Source: DASYSA01 sp036003885 (GTDB lineage Bacteria > Acidobacteriota > Blastocatellia > UBA7656). Taken from it: 13,141 nt of DNA. Position numbers and translations under genes: made by a program. The stretch lies in the NCBI GenBank assembly GCA_036003885.1, contig DASYSA010000293.1, positions 1-13,141 of the forward strand, written 5' to 3'. The first letter of the stretch is position 1. Each line of letters opens with the position of its first letter. Below, one piece after another: positions 1-7,025 of the stretch. The notes under the pieces are model-generated. The model was not told where the DNA came from. It did not search any database and saw only the letters and a program-made list of their open reading frames with translations.

Positions 1-1
1 C

Positions 2-1255
2 GACTTCACCGCGAGCTTCGTAATATTCACGTCGCTGGTCAATATTCACCACTTCCTTTTGGATGGAGCGCTTTGGAAGTTGAGAGACGGGCGCATTGCG
101 GCTTTGCTGCTGAACACCCGCGATAAGGTTTCAGCCGAAGCGGCTGGGGTCAGCCGTTCGATAGGCAGGACGGCTCGATGGATCATAGGCGGGCACCCGC
201 TTGCTCGAACGATTCGCGTCACGGCGATCGTCCTGCTGCTGATGCTGGCCGGTCTCGATCTGGCGAGGTCGTACTTCGGCTTTAATGGCCAGAGCGAAGC
301 TCGGCTTGCGAGGGCCGAGTCGCTGAATCCCTATGACCAGAGGTTGTTGATGCGCCTCGCGCGAGAGCAGGGCAACGACGGAAAGCTGGAACAGACCATC
401 TCGACGCTGGAGCGCGCCATCCGGACAAACCCTGAGAACGCGGAGGCGCAGAACCAGCTTGCACAGTTGCTGATCAGGAACGAGCTGTACGAAAGAGCGT
501 TCGAGCACTGCAAGCAGATGATCCGGCACCTGCCGGACGACGTGAATGGCCTGGTAAACTTTGGCATACTGGCCTCCCAGCTGGGACATGAGGACGATGC
601 GATCCAGAGTTGGGCGCGCGCGGTGTCCATTGATCCCGATCAGAAGAACGTAAGACTCTATCTGGCGGACGCGTACGAGAAAAAGGACAAGATCGAGTTG
701 GCCATACCGCAGTACGAGCGATATCTCGCCTTGCTTTCCGAGCAGGAGGGGCCGCCCCTCGATCCGAAAGAAGTCATAGGTCTCACGCTCAAGCTCGCGC
801 ATTATTACGGGCAACAAAACAAACTTGCTTTCGCTCTTCAATACGCAGGGCAAGCGGCAAGTCTCTCTGCGCAGGCGGGCGAGAAAGCTTCGCTGAGTGC
901 GGCGTATTCGACCATGGCTCAGGCTCTGATCGAATTGGGGAAGCCTGACGACGCCATCACCCTTTACCAACGCTGTATTCGGCTCGATCGAGAGACGGGC
1001 GACTCACGGCAGGAAGGACTGGACTGGTTCAAGTACGGCCAGTTCTTGAAGCGCTCGCGCAAGCCTGATCGACTGGTACTCGCCTGTTTGATCAAGGCGG
1101 ACGGATTGGTCAAGTCCAGCGAGGTCAAGGAGCGTGAATTGATTGCCGAGGCCCGAAGTCAGGAGGAGATCGCCATGGGCGTGGAAGCCGCGACAGTCAC
1201 CCGCGACCTTGATTCGATCACTGAGGAACTCATGGCTCTGCAACCGTCAACGTAG
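2..1255 (+). CDS. TPR-repeat membrane protein, 5' end cut off by window
   Basis: Frame 2 is open from the first base to the TAG at 1253-1255, giving 417 residues in the window, so the true start lies upstream. The TTG at 59 is an internal leucine codon: it sits in the continuous stretch NIHHFLLDGALWKLRDGR, which looks like the last loop of a multi-span membrane domain. A second hydrophobic segment follows at about residues 70-92 (VTAIVLLLMLAGLDL). From about residue 97 to 350 the protein is helical with TPR-like repeats, for example QTISTLERAIRTNPENAEAQ and AIQSWARAVSIDPDQKN, whose pattern of A, G, Y and P positions fits the family. TPR domains mediate protein-protein contacts, so a membrane-anchored scaffold is likely. 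The side of the membrane and the partners cannot be told. The upstream membrane domain is missing, so the family is not identified. Confidence 0.85.
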   Translation, partial: DFTASFVIFTSLVNIHHFLLDGALWKLRDGRIAALLLNTRDKVSAEAAGVSRSIGRTARWIIGGHPLARTIRVTAIVLLLMLAGLDLARSYFGFNGQSEARLARAESLNPYDQRLLMRLAREQGNDGKLEQTISTLERAIRTNPENAEAQNQLAQLLIRNELYERAFEHCKQMIRHLPDDVNGLVNFGILASQLGHEDDAIQSWARAVSIDPDQKNVRLYLADAYEKKDKIELAIPQYERYLALLSEQEGPPLDPKEVIGLTLKLAHYYGQQNKLAFALQYAGQAASLSAQAGEKASLSAAYSTMAQALIELGKPDDAITLYQRCIRLDRETGDSRQEGLDWFKYGQFLKRSRKPDRLVLACLIKADGLVKSSEVKERELIAEARSQEEIAMGVEAATVTRDLDSITEELMALQPST

Positions 1256-1256
1256 G

Positions 1257-1325
1257 AAATGCGAAATTCGAAATGCGAAATGCGAAATTAGAAATTGAAT
1301 TTCGCATTTCGCATTTCGCATTTCC
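1257..1325. repeat. Heptad palindrome 1 (GCATTTC units)
   Basis: Directly after the TPR stop codon, tandem 7-nt units related to GAAATGC are followed by their reverse complements (GCATTTC repeated three times). Positions 1263-1289 pair with 1298-1324 over 27 bp with one mismatch (1268/1319) and an 8-nt loop. The stem is AT-rich. It could act as a terminator hairpin for the upstream gene, but no T tract follows. The same unit family recurs at 1410-1489 and 2975-3059. Confidence 0.85.
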
Positions 1326-1409
1326 CCTTCACATTTCTCTTTGACTTAAAACCACCAAAGCACATACCCTGTCTCGTCACGTTCGAACCACACAATTCAA
1401 GGCCCGAGA

Positions 1410-1489
1410 GGAATTTCGAATTGCGCGACGCGACGAATTTGGCTCTTCTGATTGCATTTCGAATTTCGCATTTCGAATTTCGCAATTCC
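1410..1489. repeat. Partial heptad array, same family as palindrome 1
   Basis: A short GAATTTCGAATTGCG block at about 1410-1425 faces five heptads at 1454-1488 that read G(C/A)ATTTC, ending GCAATTC. The two parts are only partly complementary, so this looks like a decayed or one-armed copy. It lies between palindrome 1 and the symporter start and makes both strands open here, which creates false ORFs. The array ends about 38 bases before the symporter ATG. Confidence 0.7.
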
Positions 1490-1526
1490 CCTTTCCCCTT
1501 CCAATCCAACACCAGAGAGAATAGAA

Positions 1527-2972
1527 ATGGCTGATGAGCGAGACGAGACGCGGGAGACCGGAGAGACGATTAAGCCTGACGCCTACGAGCGCGAGGAAAC
1601 CACCGACCTGAAAGACTCCACTCCCGATCCTCCCAAAGGATTAGCGCTGCACACGCGAATACTGCTGGGACTTGTGATCGGCGCCGGCGCAGGCCTCATA
1701 GTCAACGCCACGGCGGGCGGCAGCAACACCAGGGTAGTCTGGTTCATAAGCAACATCACTGAGCCGATTGGGCAGTTGTTTCTCCGGCTGTTATTGATGA
1801 TCGTTGTGCCCCTCGTTTTTTCATCGCTGGTCGTCGGAGTGGCAGGTATCGGCGACATCCGCAAGCTCGGGCGAGTTGGGTTGAAGACCTTCGCTTACAC
1901 GATCGTGATCTCGGCGATCTCGGTTGCGATCGGACTGACTCTGGCCAACACCGTCAGGCCGGGTAATCGAATCGATCCCTCAACGGCTGAAGCTCTGAAG
2001 GCGCGCTACGGATCGGAGGCCAGCAAGCGGGTGGAGGACGCGCAGAAGGCGGGACCGACTGAGTCGGTGTTGATGCAGGTTGTAAAGAAGATCGTTCCGG
2101 ACAACCCCATCGCTGCGATTGCCGGCCTGAAGCCTGATGCCGCCACCGGGCTGATCAAAGATGACACCCCCGACATGCTGCACGTCATGTTTTTCTCGCT
2201 GATTCTGGGAATAGCGGTGACGCTCGTGAGTCCGGAGGTATCGGCGCCTCTGATAAGAGGACTCGAGGCGCTCTACGCAGTCTCCGCAAAGATAATCGAC
2301 ATCATCATGAAGGTCGCTCCATTCGCGGTCGCGTGCCTGTTGTTCACTAATGCCGCTCGATTCGGGCTGGATCTGTTTGCGGCGCTGGGGTGGTTTGTTG
2401 CCACAGTATTGGTGGGGCTCGCCCTCCACATGTTCGGGGTCTACTCGCTGTCGGTTTACTTTTTGTCACGCTTGTCGCCACTGGAATTCTTCCGAAGAAC
2501 CAAGACCGTAATGCTGACGGCCTTCTCGACCTCCTCTTCGAATGCGACTTTGCCGACGGCGTTGCGGGTCTCCGAAGAAAACCTCGGAGTGCCCCGTGAG
2601 ATAAATAGCTTTGTGCTTACGATCGGCGCCACAGCGAATCAGAACGGGACGGCCCTTTACGAGGGTGTGACAGTACTGTTCCTGGCGCAGCTTGCGGGAG
2701 TCGATCTGACGCTTGGCCAGCAGGTGGTTGTGGCCTATCTCGCAATACTGGGTGGCATCGGAACCGCGGGCGTCCCGTCGGGTTCCATACCCTTCATTGT
2801 GTTGGTCCTGGTTACGATAGGCGTGAACCCGGCGCTTATCGCCATAATACTCGGTGTAGACCGCATCCTGGATATGTGCCGCACGACACTCAACGTCATC
2901 GGCGACATTACGGCGGCCACTTACGTCGCGCGTTCGGAAGGGTACGAGCTTCTGAAGCCTCATACCCACTAG
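1527..2972 (+). CDS. Dicarboxylate/amino acid:cation symporter (DAACS, SDF family)
   Basis: This is a 481-residue inner-membrane transporter of the GltPh/EAAT fold, expected to import acidic amino acids or dicarboxylates by ion coupling. The ATG at 1527 is chosen because an AGAGAG stretch lies 10 bases upstream and because the earlier in-frame start at 1452 would translate the heptad repeat. An acidic soluble N-tail (1-37) precedes the first membrane helix. Hairpin 1 carries TSSSNATLP (335-343), TM7 carries NQNGTALYEG (371-380), hairpin 2 carries GTAGVPSGS (412-420), and TM8 carries DRILDMCRTTLNVIGD (445-460). In TM8, D449 and R452 match the GltPh residues D394 and R397 that bind substrate amino and side-chain carboxylate groups, supporting an acidic substrate. 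Odd points: the usual NMDGT motif is NQNGT, and the hairpin-1 arginine of GltPh is a serine. A roughly 60-residue polar stretch (about 144-215) separates TM3 from the next hydrophobic segment. Family certain; substrate and coupling ion inferred. Confidence 0.95.
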   Translation: MADERDETRETGETIKPDAYEREETTDLKDSTPDPPKGLALHTRILLGLVIGAGAGLIVNATAGGSNTRVVWFISNITEPIGQLFLRLLLMIVVPLVFSSLVVGVAGIGDIRKLGRVGLKTFAYTIVISAISVAIGLTLANTVRPGNRIDPSTAEALKARYGSEASKRVEDAQKAGPTESVLMQVVKKIVPDNPIAAIAGLKPDAATGLIKDDTPDMLHVMFFSLILGIAVTLVSPEVSAPLIRGLEALYAVSAKIIDIIMKVAPFAVACLLFTNAARFGLDLFAALGWFVATVLVGLALHMFGVYSLSVYFLSRLSPLEFFRRTKTVMLTAFSTSSSNATLPTALRVSEENLGVPREINSFVLTIGATANQNGTALYEGVTVLFLAQLAGVDLTLGQQVVVAYLAILGGIGTAGVPSGSIPFIVLVLVTIGVNPALIAIILGVDRILDMCRTTLNVIGDITAATYVARSEGYELLKPHTH

Positions 2973-2974
2973 GG

Positions 2975-3059
2975 GGAATTGCGAATTTCGAATTTCGAAT
3001 TTCGAATTGGCGAATCTCGAATCGAACTCCGAAATTCGCAATTCGAAATTCGCAATTCC
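2975..3059. repeat. Heptad palindrome 2 filling a convergent gap
   Basis: Positions 2975-3003 (GGAATTG followed by CGAATTT units) pair with 3031-3059 over 29 bp with a single mismatch; the 27-nt centre holds degenerate units of the same kind. The palindrome begins 2 bases after the symporter stop codon (2972) and ends 2 bases before the stop codon of the opposing lipoprotein gene (3062), so it is essentially the whole intergenic region. It would form a hairpin in transcripts from either side and may work as a bidirectional terminator or 3' end protector. That role is inferred. Confidence 0.9.
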
Positions 3060-3061
3060 TG

Positions 3062-3421
3062 TTATTTTGTATCCCCTCTGGTTCGCCGCCTGGTCTCTTG
3101 CATGCCAGTTCCGTAGTTGCGGCCGTTGTAGGTCAATCCCGGTATTACCTTGCCGCTGACGCCGACATAAGTGTCCTTACTCGGCACACCATACTTTTCG
3201 CTGACAACCCACAGCCGGCCGGTACCGTCATCAATTTCAAACACACCAGCGCCGGCAACACCATAAGATCGGGTGACTCGGCCGACAACTGTCACTTCTT
3301 TGTTGAAATAGCGGCCTGGGTCGCCCGCTATGTCGCCGATGCGTTTGCGTTCCGGGCAGCCCGTAAGGCCTAACGCCATCAGGGCGATGAATGCGCCGCA
3401 AAAGATTCTATTCTTCTTCAT
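3062..3421 (-). CDS. Small lipoprotein with OB-fold-like domain
   Basis: 119 residues. A basic start (MKKNR) and a hydrophobic stretch lead to the lipobox LTGC at 19-22, so Cys22 should be lipidated after signal peptidase II cleavage. The mature part contains KEVTVVGRVTRSYGV, GVFEIDDGTGRLWVVS and VGVSGKV (about residues 41-90). This strand pattern is typical of small OB-fold domains (tRNA_anti-like or YdeI/CcmE-like); the exact family is not certain and nucleic acid binding should not be assumed. The tail is short and basic (RRRTRGDTK). A strong AGGAGG lies 11 bases before the ATG. It converges on the symporter with only palindrome 2 between them and diverges from the CinA-like gene. No function can be assigned beyond an envelope lipoprotein. 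Confidence 0.85.
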   Translation of the reverse strand: MKKNRIFCGAFIALMALGLTGCPERKRIGDIAGDPGRYFNKEVTVVGRVTRSYGVAGAGVFEIDDGTGRLWVVSEKYGVPSKDTYVGVSGKVIPGLTYNGRNYGTGMQETRRRTRGDTK

Positions 3422-3574
3422 AGTTCGATAGCCCTCCTGAACCGTGAAAGGATGCGAAGGTGGCAGGGCTTAGCGGGCGTGGCCGCACGAACCAAAAACA
3501 GCCGGGCGCCCAGCCCCACCAACGTGTTTGAGATTCTTTGGGGCCTAAAGGATGCCTGAAGTGGGCGGAGAAAT

Positions 3575-3647
3575 GTGGGAGAGTGGGAGAGTGGGAGAAT
3601 GGGCGGCGCTCCCACTCCCCCATTCTCCCACTCCCCCATTCTCCCAC
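3575..3647. repeat. Octad/heptad palindrome 3 (GTGGGAGA units)
   Basis: Three GTGGGAGA units, then ATGGG, are followed by CCCACTC, CCCCATT and CTCCCACT units. Positions 3575-3603 pair with 3619-3647 over 29 bp with one mismatch (3588/3634) and one G-T pair, leaving a 15-nt loop. It is GC-rich, unlike the AT-rich palindromes 1 and 2, but has the same arm length as palindrome 2. It ends 5 bases before a TATAAT box. Confidence 0.9.
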
Positions 3648-3652
3648 TCCTG

Positions 3653-3658
3653 TATAAT
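3653..3658 (+). promoter_or_regulatory. TATAAT -10 box for the CinA-like gene, probably leaderless
   Basis: A perfect TATAAT ends 6 bases before the GTG start at 3665. Normal spacing from a -10 box puts transcription start at or next to that G. No Shine-Dalgarno sequence lies in front of the GTG and no TTGACA-like -35 is present at 16-18 bases, because that position is occupied by the right arm of palindrome 3. Basis: sequence; leaderless translation is inferred. Confidence 0.55.
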
Positions 3659-3664
3659 CCATTC

Positions 3665-4468
3665 GTGCTCAGTGCCGAGATCATTATCGTCGGAAATGAA
3701 GTCCTCCTCGGCCTCGTCCAGGACACCAATTCCAACTATCTCTGTCGCGTGATCCGGGGAGCCGGTGGCTGCGTGCGGCACATCGCCGTTGTAACAGACG
3801 AGGCCGGCGCCATAGCTGCCGAGATGATGCTATCGCTGGAACGCAGGGCCGATCTGATCGTTACATGTGGCGGACTGGGACCCACGGAAGACGATCTTAC
3901 GCTCGCAGCCATCGCGAAGGCCTGTAACCTTCAGCTCGTATCGGATCAAGCCGCCGCCGATTTTATTCGACGCAAGTATGGCGAACTTGCGGCTCGGGGT
4001 TATGTCGCGAGCGGAGAGATGAACGAGGCGCGAGCGAAGATGGCCAGGTTCCCCGAGGGCGCTGAGATGGTTGACAACCCGGTCGGCACGGCGCCGGCAA
4101 TGCTTCTCACCGTTCGTGACAGTCAGATACTCTCCCTGCCGGGAGTTCCCGCTGAGATGAAGGGCATAGTCGAGGGACCGCTTCAAGGATTCTTTACCGG
4201 CCTGTTCGGCGGAGGCGCCTACATCGAACGCGAGTTGTTGGCGGACTGCGGAGACGAATCAGTGTTGGCGTCCCTGCTCCGCACTGTGGCCGGCGCTCAT
4301 CCGGGCGTCTACATCAAGTCTCACGCCGGCCGCTTCGGCGCGGATTTGAAGTTCCGAATAACTCTTTCCGCTTCGGCGACGGACGCGCGTGATGCCGAAG
4401 CCTTGATCGATCGAGCTCGCGCCGATCTAATACGCCATTTGGCTGACGCTGGTATTCACTCGGCCTAG
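3665..4468 (+). CDS. CinA N-terminal-type (MoCF/molybdopterin-binding domain) protein
   Basis: 267 residues from a GTG start. The start is fixed by the family: the protein opens with LSAEIIIVGNEVLLGLVQDT, which matches the beginning of CinA (AEII.VG.ELL.G...NTN), while anything upstream would translate the palindrome. Residues 69-77 are GGLGPTEDD, the hallmark of the MogA/MoeA/CinA molybdopterin-binding fold, and LPGVPAEM at 158-165 is the conserved CinA motif following the domain. Full CinA proteins are about 400-430 residues and carry a C-terminal NMN amidohydrolase (PncC) domain. That domain is absent here, and no remnant lies between the stop codon and the next gene. Members of this N-domain family have been linked to ADP-ribose pyrophosphatase activity and NAD by-product repair, which is a likely but unproven role here. 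It converges with the glycosyltransferase gene across an 81-bp gap with no clear hairpin. Confidence 0.88.
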   Translation: MLSAEIIIVGNEVLLGLVQDTNSNYLCRVIRGAGGCVRHIAVVTDEAGAIAAEMMLSLERRADLIVTCGGLGPTEDDLTLAAIAKACNLQLVSDQAAADFIRRKYGELAARGYVASGEMNEARAKMARFPEGAEMVDNPVGTAPAMLLTVRDSQILSLPGVPAEMKGIVEGPLQGFFTGLFGGGAYIERELLADCGDESVLASLLRTVAGAHPGVYIKSHAGRFGADLKFRITLSASATDARDAEALIDRARADLIRHLADAGIHSA

Positions 4469-4549
4469 GCAGACGGGGAATTGAGCAGGTCTACCAGCAC
4501 GCTCTCACCCTCACGCAAAGCGGATGCGAAGGACTACCTCCTCGAAAGA

Positions 4550-6589
4550 CTAAGCTTGATCCGGCGCCGTTCTAGGAAATCGACGCATCAACCAGGCGTA
4601 CGCCAAATGCGAAGCTTCCCTGAGTGCCGCCCAGGCCCAAAATGAAGAGGCGGCCACGAACACGAAGAGAAAGTAATGAATGGCTACAATGTAGCGGTAC
4701 TCGGTGCTGAAGGCCGCGTGGATGCACAGGTAGTAAACCGGAACTGCAAGCAAAATCACTAGCGCGCGCCGGCGCCGAGCCAGCGCCAGCAGTATGATTC
4801 CAGCAAGAATAAGCGGGCGCATCACTCTCGTCTTGAAAACATTCTTCTGAATCCCGCGGACCACCGACCGGGGCCAGTGCATCCAGGCTGACGGCGTCGG
4901 CCCAAGTTCCCTCAACTCAGCCTGTCCCACCCGCACCCCCGACTGTGCCATCGATTGACCGTCGTTGCTGACGACAAGGCGCACCGTGTCCTGCTCACAG
5001 CTGGAAAACGGAATTGACATAGCGGGGATCCTGGACCGGTCTGAGATCTTCCTCGATTTCTTTGGGTGAGCCCTCGGTACGCTCATCGCTGCGAGAGTAA
5101 TTCGGGCGTCGGGTCCTTTGACCTTGACCATCATTGATCCTTGAGTGCGCTCAACCCTGACGGTGAATAGATAGTCAGTGCGTCTTTGTACGCGAACAGG
5201 AGCGGAGGCAAACTGGTCGTTGGACGCAGAGTTGTCGCCTGTGATTTCGAGCTTCAGGCCGTCGTCTGTAAGTGCTGCCTGTGCCTCGCTGGTTCCCAGC
5301 GTGCCGCCGGCAAGTAGATCAGTGGCGGAGGAAGACCATGCCGGCGTCGTCCCCGATGGGATTTCAACCTGGTGCCCGAAAGGCGGTCCCGCCGCGACGA
5401 CCGGCGCTGAAGCATTGTAAAACGCTCTGGTGTTGGGATCGAAGTCGTTGTACCTCATCATGAACGCCATGCGCTTAAACATCACTCCGAGGAACCATCT
5501 CGGATGCGCTCGGATCACTTCAAGGCCCTTGCCGAAGCGCGTGCGGTCTCGGTCGATGCCGTCCGGTGCCCAGAGGCCAGCTTCGTAATCCGGCCGGCCA
5601 TTCCACTCGACATCCTTCCTCACGACGTCGGAGTCCATCAGGGGCATTCCAAGGCTGTTGTCCGAGTCGTATTCGGCGAGGCCCTCGACCAGGTTTATTC
5701 CGGTCGCGATCGTAAGCGGGATAAACCGGTGATACACCACCCAGTTGCGAAGTGTGATCGGGGCGATGAGAAGCGCCGTGGCGCCGACCAGACCAAGCCC
5801 ATACCGAAGCCTCTTGCCGCGTTCAAACAGAAGAGGCACAGTCAGCGCAAGGAGAGGCGCGAGTAACAGTGAGTTCGAACGAAGCCAACACGATGCACCC
5901 AACAATGCGCCCGCCCCCATCATCAGCGCAAACCGGGGACGTTTGGACGCTATGATGATCAGGTAGACGGCCAACAGAATCGGAAGCACCGAAATAGAAT
6001 CGGGTGTGAGCCAAACGGCATAATACGCGAGGTGCGGAGAGAACGCAGTAAGGAGGCCGGCGATTATTCCCACTCCAGGAGGGAATAGCTCGGCAGCGAT
6101 CAGAAAAATCAGGAGTGCGGAGACTGAGTCACCGAATATCTGGACAAGTCTCAGGGAGGCATACCGTCTATCGGGCGGGTTGTCGCCATAAATGGCCAGT
6201 AATAGCATCGAGTAGCCAGGCGGATGCCATATCCTGTGTGCGTCGCCGGGGTCGACCTGCACTCCAGGAAAGAGGATTCCCCGCTCTTCGATCATGTTCG
6301 CTACCTCTTTTTGGTAGGGCTCGATGAGATAAGTAATGATCGACTCTCCGTAGAGGCTCTCGGTTCGCGAGTCTTGCCAGTAGAGTAGTCGCACGCCCAG
6401 AGCGACGATAAAGATGACCACACACCAGGTTGCTGTTTTCACGAGCTTGCGGCGCACTGGCACCTCGGAATCGGCTCCAGGAGCCAGCTTTCTCCTGAGC
6501 CGGTCCAGCGCCGCGGCGACCGAAGCCTCGCCGTCAGGTTCTCTGATAGTTTTTCCCACTGTTCCTCCGGACTTCATGACCAGAGGCAT
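4550..6589 (-). CDS. GT-C type membrane glycosyltransferase (GT39/PMT_2-like)
   Basis: 679 residues. After a soluble N-tail come a first membrane helix (about 52-70) and a periplasmic loop containing WHPPGYSMLLL (121-131), typical of PMT_2/ArnT-like enzymes that use polyprenyl-phosphate sugar donors. Several membrane helices follow (about 150-290), including WLRSNS (236-241) and APITLRNW (276-283), also common in this family. Residues about 400-565 are hydrophilic and strand-rich (YLFTVRVERTQGSMMVKV, DTVRLVVSN) and look like a beta-sandwich insertion. Helices return at about 590-660 with a TEYRY motif (629-633). The catalytic first-loop acidic residue is probably among D115, D116 and E101-E102 but is not certain. 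Start is uncertain: no ribosome site precedes the first ATG, while GGAGG lies 4 bases before an in-frame GTG at 6559, which would give 669 residues. Acceptor and sugar are unknown. Confidence 0.85.
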   Translation of the reverse strand: MPLVMKSGGTVGKTIREPDGEASVAAALDRLRRKLAPGADSEVPVRRKLVKTATWCVVIFIVALGVRLLYWQDSRTESLYGESIITYLIEPYQKEVANMIEERGILFPGVQVDPGDAHRIWHPPGYSMLLLAIYGDNPPDRRYASLRLVQIFGDSVSALLIFLIAAELFPPGVGIIAGLLTAFSPHLAYYAVWLTPDSISVLPILLAVYLIIIASKRPRFALMMGAGALLGASCWLRSNSLLLAPLLALTVPLLFERGKRLRYGLGLVGATALLIAPITLRNWVVYHRFIPLTIATGINLVEGLAEYDSDNSLGMPLMDSDVVRKDVEWNGRPDYEAGLWAPDGIDRDRTRFGKGLEVIRAHPRWFLGVMFKRMAFMMRYNDFDPNTRAFYNASAPVVAAGPPFGHQVEIPSGTTPAWSSSATDLLAGGTLGTSEAQAALTDDGLKLEITGDNSASNDQFASAPVRVQRRTDYLFTVRVERTQGSMMVKVKGPDARITLAAMSVPRAHPKKSRKISDRSRIPAMSIPFSSCEQDTVRLVVSNDGQSMAQSGVRVGQAELRELGPTPSAWMHWPRSVVRGIQKNVFKTRVMRPLILAGIILLALARRRRALVILLAVPVYYLCIHAAFSTEYRYIVAIHYFLFVFVAASSFWAWAALREASHLAYAWLMRRFPRTAPDQA

Positions 6590-7018
6590 AGAGCGATGGG
6601 AGTAACTTCCGGTTTGTGGACCTCGGACTGATGCGGGCGATGGCTGAGAAGAGGGTCGCCCAAATGAGTGAAGATTTTTTGTGACTTTCTTCAGGCTTTG
6701 GACGTCTTATACAAAGACCATCGCGCGCAATACGGCCGCGATCGTTACCGAATGGCTCGCAGTTCTAGGGCTTGGCAAGGCTTGGACTGCGGGCCTTTCT
6801 CTTATCTCCTGGCGCGGGCCAGGCTCTATGCTCTCCCGAACTTAATTTCGATCCTTAGTCTCGGTCTCCGTGGCTGCGAGAATGCCATCATCCTCATACT
6901 ACAACCCGTAAAGACGGCCAGATCTTGCATGAGCCTACGTGCTGTGTGAGCGATTCTAGCACATCGGCGGACGGTTACAAATGGGGATGGGTGTCCGTGA
7001 TGCGTGAGCCGTGATGCG
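6590..7018. other. 429-bp gap: possible long leader of the glycosyltransferase mRNA
   Basis: No gene is recognised here. The only open stretch over 90 codons (6668-6949, +) has no recognisable motif, an Arg/Leu-rich composition like out-of-frame DNA and no convincing ribosome site. Reading leftwards, a candidate promoter at 6953-6980 would leave a roughly 355-nt untranslated leader before the glycosyltransferase. A small hairpin CCTGGC/GCCAGG lies at about 6810-6825. I see no tRNA, tmRNA or known riboswitch pattern. Confidence 0.3.
6953..6980 (-). promoter_or_regulatory. Candidate promoter toward the glycosyltransferase gene
   Basis: On the minus strand TTGTAA (6975-6980) is followed after 16 bases by TAGAAT (6953-6958). 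Matches to consensus are 4/6 and 5/6, and transcription would start near 6946. Function is inferred from the boxes alone. Confidence 0.35.
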
Positions 7019-7025
7019 TCACGGA
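6994..7025. repeat. Short heptad palindrome 4 (GTGATGC units) over a stop codon
   Basis: Four heptads, GTGATGC, GTGAGCC, GTGATGC and GTCACGG (6997-7024), are bounded by the perfect 7-bp arms TCCGTGA (6994-7000) and TCACGGA (7019-7025). The right arm includes the stop codon and the last codons of the eIF2B-like gene on the minus strand. It looks like a minimal or decayed member of the same class as the longer palindromes. Confidence 0.55.

Noticed and set aside
131..970. Long minus-strand ORF of 279 codons
   Set aside because: It lies fully antisense to the TPR gene, and its Arg/Leu-rich product shows no motif; it is a codon-bias shadow.
1288..1534. Overlapping ORFs on both strands giving similar FRISHFEFRN-type peptides
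   Set aside because: They are translations of the AT-rich heptad palindrome, which lacks stops in several frames on both strands; no family match or ribosome site.
6840..6860. tRNA-like TTTCGATCC T-loop string
   Set aside because: No acceptor, D or anticodon stem can be built around it on either strand.
6668..6949. 93-codon plus-strand ORF in the 429-bp gap
   Set aside because: No convincing ribosome site, no recognisable motif and an Arg/Leu-rich composition typical of out-of-frame DNA.
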